Part shown: piece by piece, positions 28,816 to 40,767 of the stretch
How positions within the stretch are numbered: the stretch's first letter is position 1
Layout of the letters: every line of letters begins with the position of its first letter
Assembly: GCF_001598915.1 (NCBI RefSeq)
Contig: NZ_BDAP01000006.1
Span: 1-64,000 of the forward strand
DNA from: Williamsia muralis NBRC 105860
GTDB lineage: Bacteria > Actinomycetota > Actinomycetes > Mycobacteriales > Mycobacteriaceae
Direction of reading: 5' to 3'
DNA length: 64,000 bases
Position numbers and translations under genes: made by a program
Notes under the pieces: model-generated
What the model was told of the DNA's origin: nothing
Databases searched by the model: none
The model's input: only the letters and a program-made list of their open reading frames with translations

Positions 28816-29598
28816 GTGAAGCTCATCCCCGACGCCATGCGCGGACCCATGTATCGGGTCTACGAGCGTCGGCTGACTCACTATCTGGATCCGTCACAGA
28901 ACCCCAGGCACATTGCGATCATCTGCGATGGCAACCGGCGATGGGCTCGCGAAGCCGGATTCGAGAACGTCAATCACGGGCACCGGGTCGGGGCGCAGAA
29001 GATCGCCGAGGTTCTCCGGTGGTGCAGTGAACTCGGCATCGAGACCGTGACCATCTACCTGCTCTCCACCGAGAACCTGAATCGTGATTCGGCCGAGCTC
29101 GGCGAGCTGCTGCAGATCGTGCCCGACATCGTCGAGGAGATCTCGGCGCCGGGCCAGCCATGGCGGGTGCAGATAGTCGGCGCGCTCGACCAGCTGCCCG
29201 ACGAGGTTTCCGCGCGGCTCAAGGCGGCGCAACAACAGTCCTCCGGACGTACGGGACCCAACGTGAACGTCGCCGTGGGCTACGGCGGCCGCCAGGAGAT
29301 CGTCGATTCCGTCCGGTCCCTGCTGGCCGACCGCATAGCGGCGGGCGACTCACCCGATCAGCTCATCGACGCCGTCACGGTGGAGGCAATCGACCAGAAC
29401 CTCTACACCCGCGGCCAGCCGGACCCTGATCTGGTGATCAGAACCTCGGGGGAGCAACGGCTCTCGGGATTCCTCCTGTGGCAGAGCGCGTATTCGGAGA
29501 TCTGGTTCACCGACGCCTACTGGCCGGCGTTCCGGCGCGTGGACTTCCTGCGCGCACTGAGGGATTACGCCGCCCGCAGCCGACGCTTCGGCAAGTGA
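28816..29598 (+). CDS. uppS: Z-isoprenyl diphosphate synthase (UppS family)
   Basis: A 260-residue cis-prenyltransferase: the catalytic CDGNRRWAREAG near residue 38, the NRDSAELGELL region, and PDLVIRTSGEQRLSGFLLWQSAYSE with the IPP-binding residues. It adds IPP in Z-configuration to make polyprenyl diphosphates for cell-wall carriers. In M. tuberculosis the syntenic Rv1086 makes the short (omega,E,Z)-farnesyl diphosphate; a second gene usually makes decaprenyl diphosphate. By position this is the short-chain enzyme, but chain length is not proven. It starts with GTG at 28816. Its 3-prime end lies inside a 25-bp tandem duplication. Confidence 0.93.
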   Translation: MKLIPDAMRGPMYRVYERRLTHYLDPSQNPRHIAIICDGNRRWAREAGFENVNHGHRVGAQKIAEVLRWCSELGIETVTIYLLSTENLNRDSAELGELLQIVPDIVEEISAPGQPWRVQIVGALDQLPDEVSARLKAAQQQSSGRTGPNVNVAVGYGGRQEIVDSVRSLLADRIAAGDSPDQLIDAVTVEAIDQNLYTRGQPDPDLVIRTSGEQRLSGFLLWQSAYSEIWFTDAYWPAFRRVDFLRALRDYAARSRRFGK

Positions 29599-29625
29599 TC
29601 GCAGCCGACGCTTCGGCAAGTGATC
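29576..29625. repeat. Perfect 25-bp tandem duplication across the uppS stop codon
   Basis: Bases 29576-29600 are repeated exactly at 29601-29625 (unit begins GCAGCCGACGCTTCGGCAAG and contains TGA). The first unit holds the last codons and the stop of uppS; the second is non-coding. It is a recent small duplication. Confidence 0.95.
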
Positions 29626-29647
29626 TGAGCCGGGTCGGCGTCTGGCG

Positions 29648-30580
29648 TCAGATCTTGCGCAAGCGCACGCGGTTGATGGCGTGATCGGCGTCTTTGCGGA
29701 GTACAAGAGTGGCGCGCGGCCGGGTCGGGAGAATGTTCTCCACGAGGTTCGGCCGGTTGATCCCGTTCCAGATGTCCCGCGCGGCAAGGGTGGCCTGTTC
29801 GTCGGTCAGCGACGAGTAGTGGTGGAAATGCGAATGTGGATCGGCGAATGCGGTGGTGCGCATCGCGAGGAAACGATGGATGTACCAGTCCTCGATGTCC
29901 TCGATCCGGGCATCGACGTAGATGGAGAAGTCGAAGAGGTCCGACACCATCAGCCGTGACCCGGTCTGCAGTACGTTCAGCCCCTCGACGATGAGGATGT
30001 CGGGTTGTTGCACATGGTGTTTGGTGTCGCGGACGATGTCGTAGGTGAGGTGGGAGTACACCGGCGCCGAGACATCGGCGGCCCCTGATTTCACCTCGGT
30101 GACGAATCGGAGCAGAGCGCGGCGGTCGTACGATTCCGGGAAACCCTTGCGGTGCATGATTCCGCGCCGTTCGAGTTCGGCGGTGGGGTAGAGGAATCCG
30201 TCCGTGGTCACCAGGTCGACCTTCGGATGACTCTCCCACCGCGCCAGCAACGCCTGGAGCACACGCGCGGTGGTCGACTTCCCGACGGCCACACTGCCGG
30301 CGACCCCGATGATGAAGGGCACCTGGCGTTCGGGCTGCCGCTCGCCGAGGAATGTCGCGGTGGCCGCGAACAGCCGTTGCCGGGCGGCGACCTGGAGATG
30401 GATCAAACGGGACAGCGGCAGGTAGACGTCGGCGACCTCGGTGAGGTCGATCTGCTCACCGAGCCCTCGCAGGTCGCGCAATTCACCCTCGGTCAACACC
30501 ATGGGCATCGACTGACGAAGGTCGCGCCATTGCCTGCGGTCGAGTTCGATGTACGGACTCGGCTCGGTCATTCGCGACAT
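29648..30580 (-). CDS. coaA: Pantothenate kinase, type I
   Basis: A 310-residue type I (CoaA) kinase that phosphorylates pantothenate, the first step of coenzyme A synthesis. Walker A is [12 protein letters not shown], followed by [19 protein letters not shown] and the C-terminal [19 protein letters not shown]. The start at 30580 ([12 protein letters not shown]) is chosen because it matches the beginning of the mycobacterial enzyme; the frame is open further upstream into the divergent gene's region. The order uppS, coaA, glyA agrees with Rv1086-Rv1093. Confidence 0.96.
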   Translation of the reverse strand: MSRMTEPSPYIELDRRQWRDLRQSMPMVLTEGELRDLRGLGEQIDLTEVADVYLPLSRLIHLQVAARQRLFAATATFLGERQPERQVPFIIGVAGSVAVGKSTTARVLQALLARWESHPKVDLVTTDGFLYPTAELERRGIMHRKGFPESYDRRALLRFVTEVKSGAADVSAPVYSHLTYDIVRDTKHHVQQPDILIVEGLNVLQTGSRLMVSDLFDFSIYVDARIEDIEDWYIHRFLAMRTTAFADPHSHFHHYSSLTDEQATLAARDIWNGINRPNLVENILPTRPRATLVLRKDADHAINRVRLRKI

Positions 30581-30677
30581 GTCAACAATCGATCCGTGGG
30601 ACCCATGGCATGTCATCAGTCTTGCGAACGCCTGGCAGGCAGGTGACTTCGGGGTGGTTTCGGTACCGTTTGACCCC

Positions 30678-31913
30678 ATGCACACCAATGCAGTCGTCGA
30701 GGAGTATCTGCGGCTCGGGCTCGCTTTCGATCGCCTCGAACCGGGCTTCGTCGATGCCTTCACGGGCGATCCGGCCTTGCGCCGAGAGGTCGAGAACGCG
30801 GCGGCGCCCGATCCCCGGGAACTGGCGCGCCAAGCCGCGACGCTTCGGGCCGAGGTGGGCGGGGCGGGCCTGACTCCTCAGCGTGCCCAGTTCCTGACCT
30901 CCGCTCTGCATGCGCTCGAATGCTCCGCCCGAAAGTTCGCCGGCGACGAGATCACGTTCGTCGACGAGGTGCGCAACTACTTCGACGTCGACATCGAGAT
31001 GGGCGACCCCGAGCTCTATCGGCAGGCGCACCTCGATCTCGACGCGCTCCTGCCCGGTGGTGGTGACCTCGCGGATCGTTACGCCGCGCATCGCCGTTCC
31101 GAGGAGATCCCAGCCGACAAGATCGCCGATGCGGTCTCGGCCTTCAGCAGCGCCCTGCGCGACAAGGTGCGCGGCACCTACACATTGCCGGAAACCGAGG
31201 TCGTCGACTTCGAGGTCGTCACGGACAAACCGTGGTCGGGTTTCAACTATTACCTCGGCGACTACCGTTCCCGCGTCGCCATCAACGGCGACCTCACGCA
31301 GTACATGTCGTCGCTGCCACACCTGATCGCGCACGAGGCCTACCCGGGACACCACACCGAACACTGCCGCAAAGAGCAGATCCTGGTGGGTGGGGGACAG
31401 ATCGAGCAGACGATCTTCCTCGTGAACACGCCCCAATGCCTCATGGCCGAGGGCCTCGCCGACCATGCCCTGGTCGCCGCGGTCGGCCCCGACTGGGGTA
31501 CGTGGGCGCAGGAGATCTACGCCGACCTCGGCCTGCGTTTCGACGGCAGGCGCGCCGAGGCGATCGGCAAGGCAACCGGGGGACTGCTCGGTGTTCGCCA
31601 GGACGCGGCACTCCTGCTGCACGACAGAGGTGCCGACCACGACACCGTTGCGGCGTATCTGCGGCAATGGTTGCTGGCGACAGACGAGCGGGCCAGGCAG
31701 ATGCTGCGTTTCCTGTCGTCGCCCCTGTGGCGCGCGTACATCAGCACCTACGTCGAGGGCTATCGGCTGCTGCAGACGTGGCTCGAAGCCGGTGTCGCGC
31801 AGGGCGCCGGCAGTTCGGTTCCTGCCGGTGACCACCTCGCTCGGTTCGGCCGCTTGCTCGACGAACCCCTCACCCCGGCGGCGCTGCGCGCCGAACTCGC
31901 TTTACAGAGCTGA
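30678..31913 (+). CDS. DUF885-family putative metallopeptidase
   Basis: A 411-residue protein of the DUF885 family. The likely metal motif is [19 protein letters not shown] near residue 215, an HExxPGH-type site, and [12 protein letters not shown] may supply a further ligand. DUF885 proteins resemble M2/M3-type zinc peptidases, but substrates are unknown. The ATG at 30678 is chosen since the protein then starts at a helix typical for the family; an in-frame ATG at 30549 would overlap the divergent coaA start. It has no signal peptide, so it is probably cytosolic. Confidence 0.82.
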   Translation: MHTNAVVEEYLRLGLAFDRLEPGFVDAFTGDPALRREVENAAAPDPRELARQAATLRAEVGGAGLTPQRAQFLTSALHALECSARKFAGDEITFVDEVRNYFDVDIEMGDPELYRQAHLDLDALLPGGGDLADRYAAHRRSEEIPADKIADAVSAFSSALRDKVRGTYTLPETEVVDFEVVTDKPWSGFNYYLGDYRSRVAINGDLTQYMSSLPHLIAHEAYPGHHTEHCRKEQILVGGGQIEQTIFLVNTPQCLMAEGLADHALVAAVGPDWGTWAQEIYADLGLRFDGRRAEAIGKATGGLLGVRQDAALLLHDRGADHDTVAAYLRQWLLATDERARQMLRFLSSPLWRAYISTYVEGYRLLQTWLEAGVAQGAGSSVPAGDHLARFGRLLDEPLTPAALRAELALQS

Positions 31914-32011
31914 TCGGCTCAGGCGCAGTTTCACGACGTCGGACCCGTCTCCTAGACTGGCTGACGAGTACTCACCACCTCTTACGCTGCTTCGCGCGCC
32001 CAAGGAGAACA

Positions 32012-33310
<1,299 letters not shown>

Positions 33311-33387
33311 GCGTCGACGGCCGAGCGCCCGCGGTGCGGACCCGCCGGGCATTTCGCATATCCCGGGTCGGCCTCTAGTCTGTCCGG

Positions 33388-34251
33388 GTGAATGATTTGA
33401 CCCAGGACGAGCTGCTCTACGCCTTGGAAAAGGCGATTCCGGAGATCATGGAAGAGCACCACGCTGCTGCCGAGGCATGGAACCCGCATGACTGGGTGCC
33501 GTGGGACGACGGCCGCAACTTCGCCTTCCTGGGCGGCGTCGATTTCGACCCCGATCAGCCGGCGCCGCTGCCTGCCGATGCCGCAGCCGCAGTGCTCGCG
33601 CTGCTGCTGACCAAGGACAACATGCCGTCCTACCACCGGTTGATGGCACAGAAGGCGTCGATCTTCGGTGCCTGGCAGCAGGTCATCGGTTCGTGGACGG
33701 CCGAGGACAACCGGCATTCGATCGCGTTGCGCGACTATCTGGTGGTCTCGCGTCTGGTCGATCCCGAGGTCGCCGAGAATCTGCGGCTGCATCACGTCAC
33801 CAAGGGCAAACTCCAGAGTCCGGTCTCGCTGACCGACTATCAGATCCTCGACGTGATGGCGTTGCTTGCCGTGCACGAGTTGCAGTGCGTGGCCTTCGAA
33901 GAGAAGCTGCTCGCCGATTCGGACAACGAGGTGCTCACCGCCATCGTCAGCCGCATCCTCCACGACGACCGCGTTCAGGCCAAGACGTTCACCAACTTCT
34001 TGAACGCCGGCGTGGACGCCAACATCTCCGAGTTGGTCACCGCCGTCGACAAGGCGATCACCGAGATGGAACTGATCGGTGCCGACGTGGACAACTTCGG
34101 TGATCTCGACCTCATTGCCAAGTACAACGCGGATGCATCGATCTATGTCGCGTCGACGTTGGTCGCTGACCTCAAGCTGCAGAGCCTCGGTGGGCTGAGC
34201 GACAAAGACGAGGCCGCACGGCTACGGATCCTGGCGGCCGCCGGCCTGTAG
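33388..34251 (+). CDS. desA2: DesA2-like acyl-ACP desaturase homologue with incomplete diiron site
   Basis: A 287-residue ferritin-like protein of the acyl-ACP desaturase family, starting with GTG at 33388. WTAEDNRHSIALRDYLVVSR is the first E-x-x-H helix region, here with Asp in place of the usual second Glu, and HELQCVAFEEKLL matches the helix of the central Glu. Two expected ligand positions are changed: the early TEDALPTY-type segment reads TKDNMPSY (Lys for Glu), and the final ExxH reads DDRVQ (Gln for His). A normal diiron centre is therefore unlikely. M. tuberculosis DesA2 (Rv1094), the syntenic gene, is also known for an atypical metal site. It may regulate or assist a true desaturase in mycolate synthesis; inference. 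Confidence 0.85.
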   Translation: MNDLTQDELLYALEKAIPEIMEEHHAAAEAWNPHDWVPWDDGRNFAFLGGVDFDPDQPAPLPADAAAAVLALLLTKDNMPSYHRLMAQKASIFGAWQQVIGSWTAEDNRHSIALRDYLVVSRLVDPEVAENLRLHHVTKGKLQSPVSLTDYQILDVMALLAVHELQCVAFEEKLLADSDNEVLTAIVSRILHDDRVQAKTFTNFLNAGVDANISELVTAVDKAITEMELIGADVDNFGDLDLIAKYNADASIYVASTLVADLKLQSLGGLSDKDEAARLRILAAAGL

Positions 34252-34286
34252 GCCTCCGGCACAGAGCCGGGCGGAACCGATCTGGT

Positions 34287-34967
34287 TCAGCCGCCGCCGT
34301 TGCTCGTCCCTGCGGCGGCAGCCGCGACCGTGGCCGTCGTGATCGCTGTCGTGGCGGCGGCAACCGCGTCTCTCACGGCATCGGCAGCCCAGGCGCCCTC
34401 GGCGACCTTTTTCGCGCGCTTCTTGATCTCGCGCCCGGGTACGTCCGAGCCGTCCACCGTCTTGTGTGCACGGTCGACCGCCGACAGCAACGCGATGAGG
34501 GCGCCCGCGCGGTCGTCAGGCGGGACCTGACGCACGAGAACCGTGGTGATCGCCTTCTTCAGCTCGTTCTTGTGACCGGTGTCTAGTGCAGGAAACCGGG
34601 TGCGGCGAATTCCCAGCACCTCGGTGTCGTGGCGGTCGAGGAGCCCCCGTTTCACCATGCGTTCGGCAAGCTCGGTCTTGAGTCCCTTTCCGATCTTGTT
34701 CACCAAACTCTGCGCAGTCCGGTCTTTCTCCGCGATTGTGCGAACCGCCCGCGCGAGAAGCGGGTCGGTGACGCGCGCAGCATCGACCACGTGCACCTTG
34801 GGTTGCTTCCAGCGACTCCGTTTGCCGGCATCCACAGCACCGGCGAGGGCCAATTCGAGGAGAACCGCGCCGCCGAGAGCTGTGCTCACGGCCGTACCGG
34901 ACGGGGTGGTGCCCTTGTTGTCATCGAGCAGCAGAAGCAGAAGGTCTTCGGCGATGAGGGTGCTCAT
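34287..34967 (-). CDS. GPP34 (Golgi phosphoprotein 3)-family protein
   Basis: A 226-residue GPP34-domain protein: LIAEDLLLLLLDDNKGTTPSG at the N-terminus, then GGAVLLELALAGAV and ELAERMVKRGLLDRHDTEVLG, which are family blocks. In eukaryotes the fold binds phosphatidylinositol 4-phosphate; in actinobacteria many paralogues exist with unknown roles. The C-terminus is an Ala/Thr-rich low-complexity helix ending in GTSNGGG. It is convergent with desA2; a small GAACC/GGTTC hairpin at 34274-34288 may help end transcription. Start at 34967 chosen as the nearest ATG to the domain. Confidence 0.83.
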   Translation of the reverse strand: MSTLIAEDLLLLLLDDNKGTTPSGTAVSTALGGAVLLELALAGAVDAGKRSRWKQPKVHVVDAARVTDPLLARAVRTIAEKDRTAQSLVNKIGKGLKTELAERMVKRGLLDRHDTEVLGIRRTRFPALDTGHKNELKKAITTVLVRQVPPDDRAGALIALLSAVDRAHKTVDGSDVPGREIKKRAKKVAEGAWAADAVRDAVAAATTAITTATVAAAAAGTSNGGG

Positions 34968-35162
34968 GTCCATCGACGTTAGCAAGATGGCGTCCGAAAT
35001 CGGGCAAGGAACAGCCTGCTGTCACCCACTGGACAGTTAACCGATTATTCACGGACACGCGTCGTTTCCGACGAGCCGACACGCCGCACTCGGCGTACTT
35101 TGACGAGTGACGGGCCGCGGGGAAGTGGTTCGTCCGGGAGGTTCGATCGTTGACTTGCTTGC

Positions 35163-35285
35163 GTGAGTGCGAGGGGACCGGCCCCGGTCCTTGTGGACGT
35201 GGCAACCCTGCCACTTCTGCCAGAACCGACCGGTCCAGCAACACCAGTCGAAGTGGTGCCACTTCGTCTTAGGAGCCCTTCGTGA
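35163..35285 (+). CDS. Short upstream ORF overlapping phoH2, PhoAT-like candidate
   Basis: A 40-residue frame from GTG 35163 to TGA 35285. Its stop overlaps the GTG start of phoH2 by exactly 4 nt (GTGA). The peptide is Pro/Val/Leu-rich ([20 protein letters not shown], then [13 protein letters not shown]). In mycobacteria a small antitoxin-like gene, phoAT, precedes phoH2 with a 4-nt overlap, so position and overlap fit; the sequence itself is not recognisable to me. The start has no good ribosome site and the frame is bounded upstream by a stop at 35151. RNA hairpins (35199-35214 and 35251-35264) lie within it and may also be regulatory. Confidence 0.45.
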   Translation: MSARGPAPVLVDVATLPLLPEPTGPATPVEVVPLRLRSPS

Positions 35286-36589
35286 CCACACGCGATGCTC
35301 GTACCTATGTCCTCGACACCTCGGTGTTGCTGTCCGACCCTTGGGCGGTAACACGATTCGCCGAACACCACGTGATCTTGCCGCTGGTGGTCATCGGTGA
35401 ACTCGAGGGCAAACGCCATCATCATGAACTGGGCTGGTTCGCCCGCGAGGCGTTGCGGATGCTCGACGACCTCCGCCTCGAGCACGGCCGGCTCGATCAG
35501 CAGATCCCGATCGGGGATCTCGGTGGCACCGTCCAGGTAGAGCTCAACCACACCGATCCGGCAGTCCTGCCGGCGGGCTTCCGCACGGACACCAACGATT
35601 CGCGAATCCTGGCTTGCGCGTTGAATCTTCGCGCAGAGGGCAAGGATGTGACGCTGGTGTCCAAGGACACCCCGTTGCGGATCAAGGCCGGAGCGGTGGG
35701 GCTGGCTGCCGACGAGTATCACGCTCAGGACGTGGTGACGTCCGGTTGGTCGGGTATGACCGAACTGGACGTCGATTCTTCGGTGATCGACACGTTGTTC
35801 GCCGACGGCGTCGTGGATATCGATTCAGCACGAGATCTGCCCTGCCACACCGGAATCCGGTTGCTGGGAACCAATTCGAGCGCCCTTGGTCGGGTCAACC
35901 CGCAGAAGCAGGTGCAGTTGGTCCGGGGGGAACGTGAGGTGTTCGGACTGCGTGGTCGCAGTGCGGAGCAGCGTGTTGCCCTCGATCTGTTGCTCGACGA
36001 CAGCGTGGGCATCGTGTCGATGGGCGGCAAGGCCGGCACCGGCAAGTCTGCTCTGGCCCTGTGCGCAGGTCTCGAAGCAGTGCTCGAGCGGCGAACCCAA
36101 CGCAAGGTGGTCGTCTTTCGGCCTCTGTATGCCGTTGGTGGACAAAACCTCGGCTATCTCCCGGGCAGTGAGTCCGAGAAGATGGGGCCCTGGGCGCAGG
36201 CCGTGTTCGACACCCTGGAGGGGCTCGCGTCCACGGAGGTGATCGAGGAGGTCCTCAGTCGTGGCATGCTGGAAGTTCTTCCCCTGACCCACATTCGGGG
36301 CCGTTCACTGCACGACTCTTTTGTGATCGTCGACGAGGCGCAATCGCTGGAGCGCAATGTCTTGCTGACGGTGTTGTCGCGCTTGGGATCTGGTTCGCGT
36401 GTGGTGCTCACCCATGATGTGGCCCAGCGTGACAATCTCCGTGTCGGTCGGCACGACGGTGTCGCTGCGGTGATCGAAAAGCTCAAGGGTCACCCACTTT
36501 TCGCGCATGTGACGTTGACGCGTAGTGAGCGGTCGCCGATTGCGGCCCTCGTGACGGAGATGCTGGAGGAGTTCGCGCCGGGAGCGTAG
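35282..36589 (+). CDS. phoH2: PhoH2: PIN-domain ribonuclease fused to PhoH-type RNA helicase
   Basis: A 435-residue fusion. Residues 1-130 are a PIN nuclease domain ([12 protein letters not shown] with the first acidic residue, [19 protein letters not shown] with later ones). From about 235 to the end is the PhoH P-loop ATPase, with Walker [11 protein letters not shown] and [12 protein letters not shown]. PhoH2 proteins unwind and cleave RNA in a sequence-dependent way. The start is GTG at 35282, overlapping a 40-residue upstream ORF. The order desA2 to phoH2 agrees with Rv1094-Rv1095. The last codons and TAG stop lie within the first copy of a 39-bp tandem repeat. Confidence 0.93.
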   Translation: MTTRDARTYVLDTSVLLSDPWAVTRFAEHHVILPLVVIGELEGKRHHHELGWFAREALRMLDDLRLEHGRLDQQIPIGDLGGTVQVELNHTDPAVLPAGFRTDTNDSRILACALNLRAEGKDVTLVSKDTPLRIKAGAVGLAADEYHAQDVVTSGWSGMTELDVDSSVIDTLFADGVVDIDSARDLPCHTGIRLLGTNSSALGRVNPQKQVQLVRGEREVFGLRGRSAEQRVALDLLLDDSVGIVSMGGKAGTGKSALALCAGLEAVLERRTQRKVVVFRPLYAVGGQNLGYLPGSESEKMGPWAQAVFDTLEGLASTEVIEEVLSRGMLEVLPLTHIRGRSLHDSFVIVDEAQSLERNVLLTVLSRLGSGSRVVLTHDVAQRDNLRVGRHDGVAAVIEKLKGHPLFAHVTLTRSERSPIAALVTEMLEEFAPGA

Positions 36590-36675
36590 CGAGCGGGCGA
36601 GGTTAGGCGCAGCGCGCCGGGAGCGTAGCGAGCGGGTGAAATCGGACGCAGCGCGCCGGGAGCGTAGCGAGCGGG
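36574..36675. repeat. Three tandem copies with exact 39-bp period
   Basis: An identical 24-base core (starting CGCGCCGGGAGCGTAGCGAG) occurs at 36574, 36613 and 36652. The first copy contains the end of phoH2 including its TAG; the other two are non-coding. The spacer between cores is diverged in places. Confidence 0.93.
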
Positions 36676-36680
36676 CGAGG

Positions 36681-36714
36681 GTGCGGCAGATCGCAGTGAT
36701 GCGGTCTGCCGCAC
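36681..36714. terminator. Hairpin between convergent phoH2 and protein kinase gene
   Basis: Perfect 10-bp arms GTGCGGCAGA (36681-36690) and TCTGCCGCAC (36705-36714) with a 14-base loop, then CTTTGTGT. It lies between two convergent genes and probably ends both transcripts. Confidence 0.65.
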
Positions 36715-36748
36715 CTTTGTGTGTGGCTGCGGCTGCCGGCGGTGAGTG

Positions 36749-38362
36749 TCAGCAGTTGTTGAGCGAGATGGGAATGTCGGGGTCGCTGGTGGTGTCGAGC
36801 ACTTTGCCGTAGCGCTCAGGGTAGACGGGGAGCGCGGCGCAGACTGCCGATCGCCCTTGTCCGACAACCACATAGGCGGCGTAGATCAGGTTTCCGCTGT
36901 CGTCGCGTGGTCGCAGTGACGGACACGACTGGTCGGTGCGTAGGTATCGCGCGCCGGGGTAATTGTCCAGGGCGGCGGCCATGTCGCTGCGGTATCCGGT
37001 TGGATCGGTGGAGTTGGCGACCACGATGATGCCGGTTCCGTCGCATGCCGGAATGCTGATCGGTGTCGACAGTCCGAGGTCGGCAGCGTTGGTTACCTGC
37101 TGAACCGAGGGCGTCGAGGTGGTGGCCTGCACCCGCTGCGACTGTTCGGCCTGCTGTGGGGGAAGTGGTGCCGGTCCCAGGGCGGACTGCGTGATGGTGG
37201 TGACACTCGTTTGCGGTCCGGGGTTCTGCTGGGCGGCGGCGGGTTCTTCGTCCGACTTCGGCCAGAGGACTGTTGCCGCCGCCACCGAGGCCGCGATGAC
37301 GAGGACGGCGAGCAACCCGATGATCAATGGTGTGTGAGACCGGTCGGTCGAGGGTGAAGGCGGGGGTGGTGGTCCCGCGGGTCTCGGGTACCCGGGGCGC
37401 TGCATCACGGTCGGCGCCGTCGCGGCGGACGAGATGTGATCCGGCGGTGGGGTGGTGCCCGGTGGGTTCGTCGGCGGTACGGAGGTCGGCGGTACGGAGG
37501 GCAGTCCGAGCAGGGTGGGGGCGTGCTGGGCGTCGTGTTGGGTGTGCGCGGCGGGGGGCGGGGATCCGGGCGTCGGTGGAACATCCATGGCGGCGCTCAG
37601 TTCGCGAGCGAACTCGCCGCATGAGTTGTAGCGGTCGCCGGGTTCGGTGGCCAGTGCCCGATCGAGAACGGGACGGATGGCCGGAGGGATCTCGCGACCG
37701 GCGCCAGGAGGCGCACCGGTCAGCAGCGCGAACACAGTGCACCCGAGAGCGAACACATCGGCTCGGGCGTCGACGGGCAGGCCGCGGAGTTGTTCGGGTG
37801 CGGCGTAGGCCATCGTGCCCACCACAGCGCCTGTCGAGGTGAGTCCGGCGACGTCCGAGGCCGGGCGCGCGATGCCGAAATCCATGAGCATCACGCGGTG
37901 CGGGATGGATTCGGTGAGCATGATGTTGCCGGGTTTGACGTCCCGGTGCAGGAGCCCCCGTCCGTGCGCGTAGTCGAGTGCGGCGGCCACCTCGGTGGCT
38001 ATCTGGACAACCAACGCCGGCTTCACACCGCGCGGGTAGATGGCCAGCAATTCCGCGGCGTCGGTCCCTGGCACGAAGTCCATGCTGATCCACAGGTTGC
38101 CCTGGAACTCTCCGCGGTCGTGCACGGTCACGATGCCGGGCTGCCAGAGTTGGGCCGACAGATCGGCTTCGCGGATGAAGCGACGCCTGAACTCATCGTC
38201 GGAGGCGGTACTCGAGCCGGGGAGGGATGCCGGGAGGACCTTGAGGGCGTCCGACCGCGGGAGCCGCGGGTGCTTGGCGAGGTAGACCTCGCCCATTCCG
38301 CCGGCACCGAGCTGACGTTCGATGGTGTAGCCGGCAAAGACAGTGCCCGGTGCGAGCGGCAT
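36749..38362 (-). CDS. Membrane serine/threonine protein kinase (Pkn-type)
   Basis: A 537-residue Hanks-type kinase. Residues 8-265 are the kinase domain: GAGGMGEVY loop, catalytic lysine in DALKVLP (about 41), HRDVKPGN (139-146) and DFG (161-163), with a [10 protein letters not shown] segment. A Pro-rich linker (about 270-365) follows, one membrane helix near 367-390 ([23 protein letters not shown]), and an external C-terminal domain of about 145 residues with paired cysteines. It probably senses an external signal and phosphorylates cell-wall or metabolic proteins. The start at 38362 is the ATG closest to the kinase domain. Ligand and targets unknown. Confidence 0.92.
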   Translation of the reverse strand: MPLAPGTVFAGYTIERQLGAGGMGEVYLAKHPRLPRSDALKVLPASLPGSSTASDDEFRRRFIREADLSAQLWQPGIVTVHDRGEFQGNLWISMDFVPGTDAAELLAIYPRGVKPALVVQIATEVAAALDYAHGRGLLHRDVKPGNIMLTESIPHRVMLMDFGIARPASDVAGLTSTGAVVGTMAYAAPEQLRGLPVDARADVFALGCTVFALLTGAPPGAGREIPPAIRPVLDRALATEPGDRYNSCGEFARELSAAMDVPPTPGSPPPAAHTQHDAQHAPTLLGLPSVPPTSVPPTNPPGTTPPPDHISSAATAPTVMQRPGYPRPAGPPPPPSPSTDRSHTPLIIGLLAVLVIAASVAAATVLWPKSDEEPAAAQQNPGPQTSVTTITQSALGPAPLPPQQAEQSQRVQATTSTPSVQQVTNAADLGLSTPISIPACDGTGIIVVANSTDPTGYRSDMAAALDNYPGARYLRTDQSCPSLRPRDDSGNLIYAAYVVVGQGRSAVCAALPVYPERYGKVLDTTSDPDIPISLNNC

Positions 38363-38508
38363 GAAGACCCCCGATTTTCTCCTGTGGCGACCGGCATCGA
38401 AGCACTTTCCCCTCGTGCACACGGTCGGCAGTGATCAGATTAGTGCAACCTTGTGATCGGTCTGAGACGCGCTACGAAGAACCGCCCTGGCATACTCACG
38501 TGGTGCTG

Positions 38509-39183
38509 ATGTTGTCTGTGAGGCGTATGTGGTCAGTGTTGTCACTGCTCGCCGCCATATGTGTCGCAACCGCGATGGTTGCTCCCACCCCTGCCGGTGC
38601 TGTCGAGGTGGTGACCCCGCCGGCGTTCCCGACGTCGACCCAGATGATCACGGTGAGTTCGGCGACAGTGACCGACACGACGGCGACCCTGACGGCTTGG
38701 GAACGCGACGAGTCGGGCACCTGGACCGCGGTCATCGGACCAACCGAGGCTTATCTCGGTGCGGAGGGAATCGGCATTCCCCGCGACAACGTCTGGCGGA
38801 CGCCGATGGGTGTGTTCGCGCTCGACCAAGCCTTCGGCAACCAGCCGAATCCCGGAACCGAGATGCCCTATTTCCAGGCGGACGACCAGGATTGGTGGGA
38901 TGCCCTGCCGGGGTCGCCGACGTACAACACCCATGTGCGTGCACCGCAGAGCCCGGGTGGCGACAGCGAGCACATCCTGTCCACCGGTGACATCTACGAC
39001 TACGTGGTGAACATCGCGCATAATCCGCAGCGGGTACAGGGCTACGCGTCAGGCATCTTCCTGCACGTCACCAATTACGAACCGACCTGGGGCTGTGTCG
39101 CCATCGACCGCGACATCATGCGTCAGATCGTGCAATGGCTCGACCCGGCCCGTCAGCCCGTCATCAACATCGGGCTCGCCTGA
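38509..39183 (+). CDS. Secreted L,D-transpeptidase-family (YkuD-like) protein
   Basis: A 224-residue exported protein. Residues 1-33 are a signal peptide (WSVLSLLAAICVATAMVAPTPAGA). The YkuD-like region has the TPMGVFALDQAFG block and GIFLHVTNYEPTWGCVAI, where the histidine and the WGC cysteine match the catalytic HxnS/T-x-G-C pattern. Such enzymes crosslink peptidoglycan through meso-DAP or act as its catabolic relatives. The start at 38509 is the ATG just before the signal; others are possible in the same frame from 38431. The spacing of H and C is compact relative to classical Ldt enzymes, so assignment is at the fold level. Confidence 0.8.
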   Translation: MLSVRRMWSVLSLLAAICVATAMVAPTPAGAVEVVTPPAFPTSTQMITVSSATVTDTTATLTAWERDESGTWTAVIGPTEAYLGAEGIGIPRDNVWRTPMGVFALDQAFGNQPNPGTEMPYFQADDQDWWDALPGSPTYNTHVRAPQSPGGDSEHILSTGDIYDYVVNIAHNPQRVQGYASGIFLHVTNYEPTWGCVAIDRDIMRQIVQWLDPARQPVINIGLA

Positions 39184-39191
39184 CCCTGATA

Positions 39192-39256
39192 CCGAAAATG
39201 TGCCCTTTTGGCGAATGAAAGCCCAGGTCGGGCTCGCCAAAAGGGCACATTTTCGG
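39192..39256. repeat. Perfect 23-bp inverted repeat between convergent genes
   Basis: Arms 39192-39214 and 39234-39256 are exact reverse complements over 23 bp (left arm begins CCGAAAATGTGCCCTTTTGG). The 19-base loop has its own GCCC-AGGTC-GGGC hairpin. It lies 9 bp after the L,D-transpeptidase stop and 11 bp before the fumC stop on the other strand. It would form an extreme hairpin in either RNA and probably serves as bidirectional terminator, though its size is more like a small inverted-repeat element. Confidence 0.92.
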
Positions 39257-39267
39257 GATGTGGAGGG

Positions 39268-40677
<1,410 letters not shown>

Positions 40678-40767
40678 GCCTCGATACTTTGCCACCTGTG
40701 GTGAGGGTGCCCGAAGGGCACCCTCACTGTGCTGCGGCTCCGCAGTGCGGAGCGCAGCTCGGCGGGA

